Source of the DNA: Saccharospirillaceae bacterium
GTDB lineage: Bacteria; Pseudomonadota; Gammaproteobacteria; Pseudomonadales; Oceanobacteraceae
Reading direction: 5' to 3'
Length of the DNA: 64,000 bases
NCBI GenBank assembly: GCA_022448365.1
Contig: JAKVCS010000003.1
Coordinates: forward strand, 1,302,001 to 1,366,000
Under the pieces are notes generated by a model. The model saw only the letters and a program-made list of their open reading frames with translations. It had not been told where the DNA came from and ran no database searches. Shown here one piece after another: positions 55,208 through 64,000 of the stretch (the first letter of the stretch is position 1; each line of letters starts with the position of its first letter). The position numbers and the translations under genes were made by a program.

Positions 55208-55888
55208 ATGTTTACCGGAATTATTGAAGCCGTTGGCTCTGTGGCCAGCGTCGAAAACAAACAAGGTGATTTACGCCTGAGTATTCACACCGGATCACTT
55301 GATCTGGCGGATGTAAAACTGGGTGACAGCATTGCAACTAATGGTGTGTGCTTAACCGTGGTAGCACTACCTGGGGATGGCTTTGTTGCTGATGTATCCC
55401 GCGAATCCCTGGCACACACTCAGATTGGCGCCTGGACCAAAGGCTCTGCCGTTAATCTGGAAAAAGCCATGATGCCGAGCACACGCATGGGTGGCCACAT
55501 CGTCACCGGTCATGTGGATGGTCTGGGTACCATAAAAAAGCGTAACGCAGATGCACGCTCCATTCAGTTTGTGATTGAACCGCCGGCGCATCTGAAAAAA
55601 TACATCGCCGCCAAAGGCTCGATCACCGTTGATGGTGTCAGCCTGACGGCCAATGCCCTGAACCCCAATGGTTTTGAGCTGAATATTGTTCCGCACACCG
55701 CGGAAGAAACAACCCTGTACGCCGCCAAAGAAGGTCAGCAGGTTCATCTCGAAGTTGATATTATCGCGCGTTATTTAGAACAGCTGTTGACCGGTGGTAA
55801 AGACCAACCAGCTACATACAACGCTGCCCAAGCTGAAAAAAGCAGTATCGACCAGGCTTTCCTGGCGAGAAACGGTTTCTGGAAATAG
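55208..55888 (+). CDS. ribE: Riboflavin synthase
   Basis: This 226-residue enzyme makes riboflavin from two lumazine molecules. The diagnostic N terminus [12 protein letters not shown] and the repeated lumazine-binding domain ([26 protein letters not shown]) are present. Its ATG follows the ribD stop directly (TAAATG). A ~25-residue tail extends past the second domain. Confidence 0.97.
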   Translation: MFTGIIEAVGSVASVENKQGDLRLSIHTGSLDLADVKLGDSIATNGVCLTVVALPGDGFVADVSRESLAHTQIGAWTKGSAVNLEKAMMPSTRMGGHIVTGHVDGLGTIKKRNADARSIQFVIEPPAHLKKYIAAKGSITVDGVSLTANALNPNGFELNIVPHTAEETTLYAAKEGQQVHLEVDIIARYLEQLLTGGKDQPATYNAAQAEKSSIDQAFLARNGFWK

Positions 55889-55897
55889 GTGAGCAAC

Positions 55898-57013
55898 ATG
55901 CCCCTGAATAAGATTGAAGACATTATTGAAGATATCCGCAACGGTAAAATGGTTATCCTGATGGATGACGAGGACCGTGAAAATGAAGGTGACATCATCA
56001 TTGCTGCGGAAAAAGTAACCCCTGAAATCATCAACTTTATGGCGACGGAAGCCCGTGGTCTGATCTGCTTAACCTTAAGTGGTGAGCGTTGCGATTTCCT
56101 GGGCTTACCGGCGATGGTGACAGGCAATGGCGCAAAATTCTCCACCCCCTTCACGGTATCCATTGAAGCGGCTGAGGGTGTAACCACCGGTATTTCCGCC
56201 GCCGATCGTGCCCGCACGATCCAGGTAGCAGTTGATGCCAGTAGCAAGCCAGAAGACATTGTTCAGCCGGGACATATTTTCCCGTTGCGCGCCCGTCCGG
56301 GCGGTGTACTGAGCCGTGCTGGTCATACAGAAGCCGGTTGCGATTTAGCCCGTCTGGCGGGTCTGACTCCATCGTCTGCCATCGTTGAAATTATGAATGC
56401 CGATGGCACCATGGCGCGCCGCCCTGATCTGGAAGTATTTGCTGAAAAACACGGTATCAAAATCGGCACTATTGCTGACTTGATTCACTACCGTATCGCC
56501 AACGAAAAAACCGTTGAGCTGACGACTAAAGAGGCTGTTCACACTGAATTTGGTGAATTCCAGCTGCATACTTTCCGCGACAACATTCAGAATGAAACCC
56601 ATATCGCCTTAACCATGGGTGATATTTCGGAACAAGACCCAACGCTGGTTCGTGTACAAACGACCAACACACTGCGCGACGTGTTAGGTATCCGTAAAAC
56701 CGAATCCGAAAGCTGGTCATCCACCAAAGCTATGGCAAAGATTGCCGAAGAAGGTAAAGGCGTTCTGGTACTGCTTTCTGCAGGCCAGCAAGAAAATATT
56801 TGCGACAGCATGGATCAGCATTTTGGCCGTGTCCGCCCACAACGCAGTCCGAATACCGATAGCTCAGGTGCGTTCCTGACGATTGGTACCGGCTCACAAA
56901 TTCTGCGCGATCTCGGTGTTAAAAAGATGCGCCTGTTAAGCAGTGAAACCAGATACGCAGGTCTGTCTGGCTTCGACTTGGAAATTGAAGAATATTTGCC
57001 CTACTCAGAATAA
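55898..57013 (+). CDS. ribBA: 3,4-dihydroxy-2-butanone-4-phosphate synthase fused to a degenerate GTP cyclohydrolase II domain
   Basis: This 371-residue protein has an intact RibB half ([40 protein letters not shown]). The RibA-like half lacks the zinc-binding CLTGDVF...CDCG cysteines ([17 protein letters not shown] stands there) and the GRGIGL-type loop, so it should not hydrolyse GTP. An active RibA must be encoded elsewhere. I start at the ATG at 55898 because AGGTGAG precedes it; an in-frame GTG at 55889 is the alternative. Such RibB-X fusions are common in this operon; the second domain may be regulatory. Confidence 0.95.
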   Translation: MPLNKIEDIIEDIRNGKMVILMDDEDRENEGDIIIAAEKVTPEIINFMATEARGLICLTLSGERCDFLGLPAMVTGNGAKFSTPFTVSIEAAEGVTTGISAADRARTIQVAVDASSKPEDIVQPGHIFPLRARPGGVLSRAGHTEAGCDLARLAGLTPSSAIVEIMNADGTMARRPDLEVFAEKHGIKIGTIADLIHYRIANEKTVELTTKEAVHTEFGEFQLHTFRDNIQNETHIALTMGDISEQDPTLVRVQTTNTLRDVLGIRKTESESWSSTKAMAKIAEEGKGVLVLLSAGQQENICDSMDQHFGRVRPQRSPNTDSSGAFLTIGTGSQILRDLGVKKMRLLSSETRYAGLSGFDLEIEEYLPYSE

Positions 57014-57081
57014 ATCGCTGATTAACGAGCGGCAGATAAAAACTATTAATTCAGATATTGAATATGTTAGAGAGTAAAACC

Positions 57082-57555
57082 ATGAGCTTAGAAATTATCG
57101 AAGGTGATTTAACTCCAAACGACGGTAAATACGCCATTGTTGTAGGTCGTTGGAATGCATTTGTTGTAGAGAGTTTGCTGGAGGGTGCGGTTGATTCTTT
57201 GACTCGCCACGGTGTTGATATCGAGAACATCACAGTTATCCGTGTTCCGGGTGCAATGGAAATTCCGCTGGCGACCAAAAAAGTGGCTGATAGTGGCAAG
57301 TACGATGCCATCATCACTCTGGGTGCCGTTATCCGCGGAGGTACACCACACTTCGAATACGTTTCTGCCGAGTGTACTAAAGGTTTGGGTCAGGTTTCTT
57401 TACAGTCCGGAATCCCGGTTTCTTTCGGTGTTCTGACTGTTGATTCTATCGAACAGGCTATCGAACGCTCAGGTACAAAAGCAGGTAACAAAGGCGAAGA
57501 AGCTGCAATGTCTGCCTTTGAAATGGTTAATCTGATCAAAGCTCTGGAGGCGTAA
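57082..57555 (+). CDS. ribH: 6,7-dimethyl-8-ribityllumazine synthase
   Basis: This 157-residue enzyme condenses the pyrimidine and butanone-phosphate intermediates; it forms large assemblies in many bacteria. The motifs [33 protein letters not shown] and [17 protein letters not shown] are standard. I chose the ATG at 57082 ([10 protein letters not shown]), preceded by AGAGAG; further in-frame starts upstream only add residues without support. Confidence 0.97.
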   Translation: MSLEIIEGDLTPNDGKYAIVVGRWNAFVVESLLEGAVDSLTRHGVDIENITVIRVPGAMEIPLATKKVADSGKYDAIITLGAVIRGGTPHFEYVSAECTKGLGQVSLQSGIPVSFGVLTVDSIEQAIERSGTKAGNKGEEAAMSAFEMVNLIKALEA

Positions 57556-57560
57556 GCCAG

Positions 57561-58061
57561 ATGGCCAGCACTCCCGGTAACCCAGCCGCCCAGGGCAACC
57601 ACTCTGGCGGTAAAAAAACCAGCCCGGCCGCTCGTCGTAAAGCACGACGTTTTGCCGTACAAGCCATTTACCAATGGCAGTTGGCTGGTGCAAATTTGGC
57701 AGCAATTGAGGCTGAATTTCGTACCGACAACGACATGAGCAAAGTGGATCTGGAGTACTTCCACGATATTCTGCATGGAGTGCCGCGTGAAAAGTCCGAG
57801 CTGGACAAAAAAATCGAACCTCTGCTGGATCGCCGTTTAGACGAATTAACCCCGGTCGAGTTAGCGATTTTACGTCTGGGTGCTTATGAAATGGTTCATC
57901 GCATCGACGTACCTTACAAGGTCGTCATTAACGAATCGGTTGAATTAGCGAAAACCTTTGGCGCCACCGATGGTCACAAATACGTAAATGGTATTTTGGA
58001 TAAACTTGCCCAGCGTGATCGTATGGTGGAAATTCGCGGCCCAAGAGCGAAAAAGTCCTGA
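57561..58061 (+). CDS. nusB: Transcription antitermination protein NusB
   Basis: This 166-residue protein binds boxA RNA and helps rRNA transcription resist termination. It has the helical NusB core ([18 protein letters not shown], then [16 protein letters not shown] and [13 protein letters not shown]) with a ~25-residue polar N-terminal extension. It starts 5 nt after the ribH stop. nusB after ribH is the usual gammaproteobacterial order. Confidence 0.96.
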   Translation: MASTPGNPAAQGNHSGGKKTSPAARRKARRFAVQAIYQWQLAGANLAAIEAEFRTDNDMSKVDLEYFHDILHGVPREKSELDKKIEPLLDRRLDELTPVELAILRLGAYEMVHRIDVPYKVVINESVELAKTFGATDGHKYVNGILDKLAQRDRMVEIRGPRAKKS

Positions 58062-58096
58062 TTCTGCGCAACCAATTCTGAATAATTGGACTGATT

Positions 58097-59080
58097 ATGA
58101 GTAAAAAAACCGAAGATGTTTCCTCACCAAACATCGGCGAATTCGAAATAATTCGCCAGTTTTTTTGCTCAGACTTTCCCTCCTCACCTGATACCGTTAT
58201 TGCCATTGGCGACGACGCATCCGTTGTAACACCGCCAGCGAATACTGAGCTGGTACAGAGTATTGATACTCAAGTAGTTGATGTGCACTTCCCGGCAGCA
58301 GCCCCTGCTCATTTAATTGCTCAGCGTGCCCTGCGTTGCGCAGTCAGCGATCTGGCAGCGATGGGAGCATCACCCCAAGGGTTTCACCTGGCGCTGACTC
58401 TGCCGCAGTCTGACGTCGACTGGTTAAAAGCGTTTTCTGATGGATTAAAACAAGCTGCGCAGCAATTAAATATCGCATTAATTGGCGGCGATACGACCCG
58501 TGGCAAACAGCTGGTTATTTCGGTTGCGGTACAAGGCTGGATTCCGAAAAACAGCGATGGCAGCAGTCAGGCACTCATACGCAGTGGCGCACAGAACGGC
58601 GATATTATTTGTCTCTCCGGCCCCCTAGGTGCAGCTGCACTCGCTTTGCCAGCCGTATTGAAGAACCCAGCTGATACTTCAGGTTATGCGCAACACTATT
58701 ACTTCCCACAGGTACACCTCACCCTGGGGCAATTGTTACTCGGTAAGGCAACATCCTGCATCGATATCTCCGACGGTTTGTTACAGGACGCAGGCCATAT
58801 TGCCTATGCTTCCAACGTACAGTTACAGCTCAATGCAGATGCCATTATGTTGGCTGATCCCGATAGACCGGTACCGTGCCTGAGCGGTGGTGATGACTAT
58901 CAACTGCTGTTTACGCTTGCTGACACCGCCGAATCGGCTGAGCTGCTGACACAAGATTTTGCTGCCTGTCACGGTATTCACAAAATTGGCCGTGTGGTTA
59001 CCGGCAGTGGCGTCCAGTTAAGTGGCAGTCAGGATTGGTTGACTGACTTGAAAAAGAACGGTGGTTTTACGCATTTCTGA
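58097..59080 (+). CDS. thiL: Thiamine-monophosphate kinase
   Basis: This 327-residue enzyme phosphorylates thiamine monophosphate to the active diphosphate. The N-terminal IGDDASVV (nucleotide/metal site), RCAVSDLAAMGA and the later ISDGLLQDAGHIA and SGGDDYQLLFT are characteristic. It lies 35 bp after nusB and closes the operon; pgpA, which often follows thiL, is not here, and a copper efflux system starts on the other strand. A weak hairpin GAGGC/GCCTC followed by GATTTTC at 59221-59240 is far downstream. Confidence 0.96.
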   Translation: MSKKTEDVSSPNIGEFEIIRQFFCSDFPSSPDTVIAIGDDASVVTPPANTELVQSIDTQVVDVHFPAAAPAHLIAQRALRCAVSDLAAMGASPQGFHLALTLPQSDVDWLKAFSDGLKQAAQQLNIALIGGDTTRGKQLVISVAVQGWIPKNSDGSSQALIRSGAQNGDIICLSGPLGAAALALPAVLKNPADTSGYAQHYYFPQVHLTLGQLLLGKATSCIDISDGLLQDAGHIAYASNVQLQLNADAIMLADPDRPVPCLSGGDDYQLLFTLADTAESAELLTQDFAACHGIHKIGRVVTGSGVQLSGSQDWLTDLKKNGGFTHF

Positions 59081-59273
59081 GTAATGCTCAGATATCAAAA
59101 ATCCTGTCTTCCGTTTTTACCAGATAGCCAAAAAATCCGGTTAAACAGGGCATAAATAATCCACAACACTATCACACACTGATCAGGACAATGCGCTGTA
59201 AAAGTGACCTGCGAGTTGCAGAGGCATCGCCTCGATTTTCGATACTGTCCACTTCAGACCCAAAGTGTATTTA

Positions 59274-62200
59274 TTACCCATAATTTTTTGATGAGCGCAT
59301 CAATGACTGACGTTGCCATAAATAATACATTACAGGTAACACCACCAACGTTAATAACAAGGCACTGACGGTGCCGCCAACCATAGGCGCTGCAATACGA
59401 CTCATCAATTCGGCGCCAGTGCCTTGCGCATACAATATCGGCATTAGACCAACAGCAATGGTAGCCACTGTCATTGCCACTGGCCTTAAGCGTAAACCGG
59501 CTCCCTGAAGAATCGCTTGTTTAAGTTCCTCAGCCGATAATAAACGCTGTTGCATATCAGCAACCTTCTGTGCCTTTTTAACTGACTGATTGAGGTACAC
59601 CAACATAATCACACCGATCTCTACCGCAACACCAGCTAGCGCAATAAAACCAACACCAACCGCAACCGAAAAATTAAATTGCATCCACCACATGAGCCAT
59701 AAACTGCCGACAACTGCGAATGGCAGCGTTGATAAAATCATGGCTACCTCTGCCTGGCGACCAAAACTAACAAACAACAAAACAGCAATAATGGCGATGG
59801 TTAGTGGTATTACATAACTGAGTTTCTGTTGTGCCCGTAACCAGTACTGATACTGGCCTGACCAGTTAACAGAATATCCTGGCGGTATTTGAATACGACC
59901 GTCAACAATCGCCCGGTCTACTGCGGATTGTGCCTGTTGTACATAATGTCCAAGATCAACGTTAGCAATATCAATAAAGAGCCAGCCATTAATTCGCGCA
60001 TTTTCACTCTTGATCATCGCCGGTCCAGGTTCAATCGTTACCTCGGCGACCTCCCCCAAATGAATCACTTGGCCATTTGTGCTTACCAAAGGCAAATTTT
60101 TTAATGCCTGAACTGAGTTACGATAGACCTGTGGAAAACGAACGCTGATCGCGTATCGCTCTAATCCCTGTACCGACTGGCCGATCGCTTTGCCACCGAC
60201 GACATTGGCGATCAACTGCTGCAGGTCTTGCAGCGTCAAACCGTATTGTGCGGCACGAAAGCGATCGATACGTATATTGAGATAGCGGCCAGATGCAACC
60301 CGCTCAGCATAAACCGAGGTTGTACCGGGAACCTGTTGTACCACCTGTTCGATTTGTTCTCCCAAGCGCTGAATCACCATCAGGTCGTCCCCGGCGATTT
60401 TTATACCGACGGGCGTTTTAATACCGGTAGCTAACATATCGATACGTGTTTTGATTGGCATAACCCATGCATTGGTTAATCCGGGGAACTGAACTAATGA
60501 ATCCAGTTCTGCCCGGATTCTTTCCGGCGTCATGCCCTCACGCCATTCACTCTTTGGTTTAAACTGAATAAACGTCTCAATCATCGTCAATGGGGCCGGA
60601 TCAGTAGCCGTTTCTGCCCGACCAACTTTTCCGAATACCGTTTTTACCTCGGGTAAGGCACGGATTAACCTGTCCGTTTGTTGCAGAATCTGACGTGCCT
60701 CGCCAATACTCAATCCAGGATAGGTTGTTGGCATATACATTAAATCGCCTTCATCCAGTGGCGGCATGAATTCGGAGCCAATTCTTTGCAGTGGATACCA
60801 GGCACTGACGGTAATAACCAGTACAAGCAACAGTGTCAGTTTCGGCCAGTTTAATACCCGATTTAACAATGGCATGTACAGAGCAACTAATACACGATTT
60901 AGCGGATTCTTCTGCTCAGCAGTTATATCGCCCCTTACTAAATAGCCCAATAATACGGGTACCAGTGTGATAGCAAGAATTGCAGCCGCCGCCATGGCAT
61001 AGGTTTTAGTAAAAGCTAACGGCGCAAATAATCGTCCTTCCTGCGCCTCCAATACAAATACCGGTAAAAAACTTAATGTAATAATCAGCAGGCTGAAAAA
61101 TAATGGTGGCCCCACTTCCTGACATGACTGAACCACCAACTGAAAGCGATCTTCTTGGCTTATCCGAGGCTTTTTTTCCAGATTTCTATGCAGGTTTTCA
61201 ATCATCACAATGGCACCATCCACCATGGCACCAATGGCAATGGCAATACCACTCAAAGACATAATGTTGGCATTCAGACCCTGCCACTTCATCAGAATAA
61301 AAGCGACCAGAATTCCCAGCGGCAAACTCAGCAGAATCACCAAAGAAGAACGGAAGTGAAATAAGAAAGCGGCACAAACCAGGGTGACGACCAGAAATTC
61401 TTGTCCCAGTTTCTGCCATAAATTATCCACAGCTGAGTGAATTAGCTGGGTTCGGTCATATACCGGAATAATTTCAACACCATCTGGCAGCGCTGGTTTC
61501 AGACTCTCGAGTTTGGTTTTTACCCGTTCAATCACTGACTGCGCATTTTCGCCATAACGCATGACAATAATGCCGCCGACCACTTCTCCTTCGCCATTTA
61601 GTTCTGCAATACCGCGGCGGCTTTGTGGGACTTCGCGAACCTGAGCAATATCTTTGATCAGCAGCGGTGGGCGTTGTTGCGTTATGATCACTGGGATATT
61701 TTCCAGCTCAGTCACCGAGCGAATAAAACCCGTGGCATTGAGCATGTATTCGGCCTCGGCTATTTCCACTACCGAAGCACCCATCTGCTGATTAGCCTGC
61801 TGAACTGCACCCACCACTGCACTGACCGGAAGCTTATGAGCAATCAATGCCTGAGGATCAAGCTGCAGCTGATATTGTTTAACCATCCCCCCCAGTGCCG
61901 CGACTTCTGACACACCAGCAACCGATTGCAACTCAAACTGCAAAAACCAGTCCTGCAGGCGACGCAATTCCGCCAAATCGGTATTACCACTTTTATCAGT
62001 CAGGGCATAAATATATACCCAACCAACACCGCTGGCATCGGGCCCCAGTTGTGGTCGGGCGGCTGCCGGCAATTGTGGAGAAATCTGACTCAGATATTCC
62101 AATACCCGACTGCGCGCCCAATAAATATCGGTATCATCATCAAAAATTAGGTAAACGTAAGAATCACCAAAAAAGGAAAAGCCACGTACAGTTTGCGCAC

Positions 62201-62432
62201 CAGGTACCGATATCAGCGCCGAAGTCAGTGGATAGGTTACCTGTTCTTGTACAACGTCTGGCGCCTGCCCCGGGTAGGAGGTTTTCACGATCACCTGCAC
62301 ATCCGATAAGTCGGGAATAGCATCCACCGGGGTTTGTTTAACCGCGTAGACTCCAACGAATGCGAGTATGGCACTTAGTAACAGAATAAGAAGACGATTA
62401 TTGACCGACCATAAAATAATCTGTTGAATCAT
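59274..62432 (-). CDS. cusA: Heavy-metal RND efflux pump, CusA (Cu+/Ag+) type
   Basis: This 1052-residue inner-membrane transporter has twelve TM helices and two large periplasmic loops. The methionines that relay Cu+/Ag+ in E. coli CusA all have counterparts: DLMYMPTTYPG, APLTMIETFIQFKP and RIDMLATGIKTP. The acidic proton-relay segment MVDGAIVMIENLHRN is present in helix 4. It overlaps cusB by 4 bp. The closest function is copper/silver export; a zinc or cobalt (CzcA) role is less likely because of the methionines. Confidence 0.94.
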   Translation of the reverse strand: MIQQIILWSVNNRLLILLLSAILAFVGVYAVKQTPVDAIPDLSDVQVIVKTSYPGQAPDVVQEQVTYPLTSALISVPGAQTVRGFSFFGDSYVYLIFDDDTDIYWARSRVLEYLSQISPQLPAAARPQLGPDASGVGWVYIYALTDKSGNTDLAELRRLQDWFLQFELQSVAGVSEVAALGGMVKQYQLQLDPQALIAHKLPVSAVVGAVQQANQQMGASVVEIAEAEYMLNATGFIRSVTELENIPVIITQQRPPLLIKDIAQVREVPQSRRGIAELNGEGEVVGGIIVMRYGENAQSVIERVKTKLESLKPALPDGVEIIPVYDRTQLIHSAVDNLWQKLGQEFLVVTLVCAAFLFHFRSSLVILLSLPLGILVAFILMKWQGLNANIMSLSGIAIAIGAMVDGAIVMIENLHRNLEKKPRISQEDRFQLVVQSCQEVGPPLFFSLLIITLSFLPVFVLEAQEGRLFAPLAFTKTYAMAAAAILAITLVPVLLGYLVRGDITAEQKNPLNRVLVALYMPLLNRVLNWPKLTLLLVLVITVSAWYPLQRIGSEFMPPLDEGDLMYMPTTYPGLSIGEARQILQQTDRLIRALPEVKTVFGKVGRAETATDPAPLTMIETFIQFKPKSEWREGMTPERIRAELDSLVQFPGLTNAWVMPIKTRIDMLATGIKTPVGIKIAGDDLMVIQRLGEQIEQVVQQVPGTTSVYAERVASGRYLNIRIDRFRAAQYGLTLQDLQQLIANVVGGKAIGQSVQGLERYAISVRFPQVYRNSVQALKNLPLVSTNGQVIHLGEVAEVTIEPGPAMIKSENARINGWLFIDIANVDLGHYVQQAQSAVDRAIVDGRIQIPPGYSVNWSGQYQYWLRAQQKLSYVIPLTIAIIAVLLFVSFGRQAEVAMILSTLPFAVVGSLWLMWWMQFNFSVAVGVGFIALAGVAVEIGVIMLVYLNQSVKKAQKVADMQQRLLSAEELKQAILQGAGLRLRPVAMTVATIAVGLMPILYAQGTGAELMSRIAAPMVGGTVSALLLTLVVLPVMYYLWQRQSLMRSSKNYG

Positions 62433-63931
62433 GGCATTACCCCGTTATCGCTATTTACGGCAAGACGGCGGATATCCACAACACAAAAATCACCATCGTC
62501 CAGAGCTGCCAGTTTAATGCTCAGTGGTTGGCTCCAGCTATTTAGATTTGGACTGAAGTTTTTTACCCTTGCAAAATCCAGTGCCAGATGAAAATCCTGT
62601 TGCATGGCTGGCCAGTGCCATTGGCTGATGGCCTGATGCTTTACTTCGATACGATTACTAGCGGGGTTCTTCTTAATTTGCCCTTTAATCCAGATAATAT
62701 CTGGTTTATGTTCTGGATCATGCTGTGGATAAAAACGCAATAAATCCGAGGCAATGGACGATTCAGAATCCAACAAAAACTGTCCACTGGTGACCACGCT
62801 ATCCCCCTGCATCAGACCAGCCAGAATCTCGGTTTTTTGCGAATAAACGCCAGTACCGAGTTGAGTTTCACGACCCGGTGTAACCGCGACCGATTTAAAC
62901 CTCCCGTCACCCAGTGCCAATACGACCCGAGGCTGGATACCGTCATTAATGACGGCTTGAGATGGCAATTGTAAGACAGCCGAAAACTGTTGACGCAACA
63001 CCAAATTTAAATAATCTCCGACCCGCCAGTGACTGTGTTCGTTGTTTAACGGAATGCGCAGTGTTTGGCTACGATCCCTGTCCAGTACTGGCGGTAACAG
63101 GGCTTTATCGAAATTAAGATCCAACGATTTATCAGACGGTTTAATCACCTGAATATCCGTCAGCTGCGGATTAAAGCCTTGCAACGGTCTTGTCAGTTTC
63201 ACTTCCAACCAAAGGTGTTCCAGGTTCCCGAGGGTTAGAATCTGCTCTCCGGCTTTTATTCGCCGACCCTGTTGCAGATTCCAATAAGTAACGGTGGCAT
63301 TCTGCTCGGCAGTAAAACGAATTTTCTCCTGAATCTTTTCGTTTTTTTGCAGCTGATTAATCCAATACTGCGGCAAGTTCAGAGCCTGTAATCGCTCCCG
63401 TGCGGAAGCAATCAGGTTTGCTTCACCATCGGCCAATGCCACCAGAAACTCCTCCTGGGCAACCACCAGATCCGGGCTGTAAAAATCGAATAACTTTTGT
63501 CCGGCTTTTACTCGTTCACCTTCGCCGGCAACATAAGCGCGTTCAATCCAGCCATCGGCGCGAATCTGAAAATGCCGCAGGTAGTTGTTATCTGCTTTGA
63601 CTTCAGCAAACGCCAGGTGTTGCTCTACCCAGGGAAGGCGCTGCACGGCTGCAGTAGTAACACCCATCTGGCTCTCTACTGCCGGAGAAATGCTGACCTC
63701 ACCCGCAGAGTGCGTATCCGCTTCCTCGAATACCGGTATCAGGTCCATCCCCATCGGGGATAATCCGGGGCCATCCCGGCGGAAATTCGGGTCCATCGGT
63801 GCGACCCAATACAACGGCTGCTTTTCCTGCTCAGTAATTGCCTGATCAGTCATATCAGCGTGGGGGTTCACCCACCATGAAACCGTGGCACCAAAGGCTG
63901 CAGCCAGCACAATTAACATCAGATTTTTCAT
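62429..63931 (-). CDS. cusB: Membrane-fusion subunit of copper/silver efflux, CusB with fused CusF-like domain
   Basis: This 500-residue periplasmic adaptor has an N-terminal membrane anchor (MKNLMLIVLAAAFGATVSWW), an HMBD-like region (VAPMDPNFRRDGPGLSP and PMGMDLIPVF) in which the usual CP cysteine is alanine, and barrel-sandwich and alpha-hairpin domains. Residues about 415-490 form a CusF-like metallochaperone domain (IEVKHQAISQWHWPAMQQDF); the Cu(I) ligands His, Trp and first Met are kept but the second Met is Gln. I start at 63931; an in-frame ATG at 63952 would add 7 residues. An outer-membrane CusC gene is expected beyond the window edge. Confidence 0.92.
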   Translation of the reverse strand: MKNLMLIVLAAAFGATVSWWVNPHADMTDQAITEQEKQPLYWVAPMDPNFRRDGPGLSPMGMDLIPVFEEADTHSAGEVSISPAVESQMGVTTAAVQRLPWVEQHLAFAEVKADNNYLRHFQIRADGWIERAYVAGEGERVKAGQKLFDFYSPDLVVAQEEFLVALADGEANLIASARERLQALNLPQYWINQLQKNEKIQEKIRFTAEQNATVTYWNLQQGRRIKAGEQILTLGNLEHLWLEVKLTRPLQGFNPQLTDIQVIKPSDKSLDLNFDKALLPPVLDRDRSQTLRIPLNNEHSHWRVGDYLNLVLRQQFSAVLQLPSQAVINDGIQPRVVLALGDGRFKSVAVTPGRETQLGTGVYSQKTEILAGLMQGDSVVTSGQFLLDSESSIASDLLRFYPQHDPEHKPDIIWIKGQIKKNPASNRIEVKHQAISQWHWPAMQQDFHLALDFARVKNFSPNLNSWSQPLSIKLAALDDGDFCVVDIRRLAVNSDNGVMP

Positions 63932-64000
63932 AGGTAACTCAACACAAAACATTATTCCTGTATCGCCGATACAACCGGCGACAAATGAAAGACGGACTGG

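Noticed and set aside
1-64000. CRISPR arrays, insertion sequences, prophage genes
   Set aside because: I saw no regularly spaced repeats, transposases or phage genes on either strand.

Overview
This window looks like a chromosomal segment from a marine-type gammaproteobacterium, most likely an Oceanospirillales member related to Thalassolituus, Oleibacter or Bermanella. That placement is inferred from protein families and gene order; I ran no database search. Several blocks match Pseudomonas gene order as I remember it: orn / rsgA / motB-motA / HDOD gene / rhdA / psd ... fimW-fimX / serB, uvrA / MFS / ssb, and nrdR-ribD-ribE-ribBA-ribH-nusB-thiL. I see no phage, insertion sequence, CRISPR array or integron; almost everything is chromosomal backbone with small accessory insertions.

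Layout. 1-1.8 kb: 3' part of rpoD, its terminator and a tRNA with anticodon CAU (probably Ile2). 1.8-5.2 kb: a Fur-box-controlled gene for an FbpA-type ferric-binding periplasmic protein, followed directly by a membrane GGDEF-EAL protein. 5.3-9.8 kb: TetR regulator, orn, rsgA, motB, motA, the last with a sigma-28-like promoter. 9.9-13.4 kb: HDOD/GAF protein, rhodanese rhdA, psd. 13.5-16.2 kb: the complete EF-P lysylation set epmA, efp, epmB. 16.3-20.4 kb: FimW-like and FimX-like c-di-GMP effectors. 20.4-25 kb: serB, a 56-codon small gene, an AhpA/Smp-like membrane protein with a degenerate cyclase domain, and a porin plus a small PstS-like protein. 25.2-31.8 kb: DTW-domain tRNA modification gene, uvrA, CsgD-like regulator, YajR-like MFS, ssb. 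31.9-36.6 kb: ABC-2 exporter pair, FAH-family hydrolase, PilZ protein, an unexplained 110-bp inverted-repeat element, ettA. 36.8-43.6 kb: a multi-PAS GGDEF-EAL protein, an unknown lipoprotein and an AraC regulator. 43.8-51 kb: glyA, a PruR-like AraC regulator, putA, putP. 51.4-53.4 kb: an outer-membrane-like protein and a CotH-like lipoprotein. 53.6-59.1 kb: nrdR, the riboflavin operon, nusB, thiL. 59.3-64 kb: a CusA/CusB copper or silver efflux system whose upstream part lies outside the window.

How the parts connect. Second-messenger signalling is unusually dense: two intact GGDEF-EAL proteins, a FimX-type dead GGDEF-EAL effector, FimW, a PilZ protein, a CsgD/VpsT-like regulator, and orn, whose product clears pGpG. 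The most notable unit is the first: a Fur box overlaps the promoter of a ferric-binding protein that has no transporter genes beside it but a GGDEF-EAL receptor instead. This mirrors the NspS-MbaA polyamine sensor of Vibrio cholerae and suggests an iron-to-c-di-GMP sensing pair. The second most notable is the element at 34791-34900, whose 23-bp arms pair completely (with two G-U wobbles) when transcribed on the minus strand.
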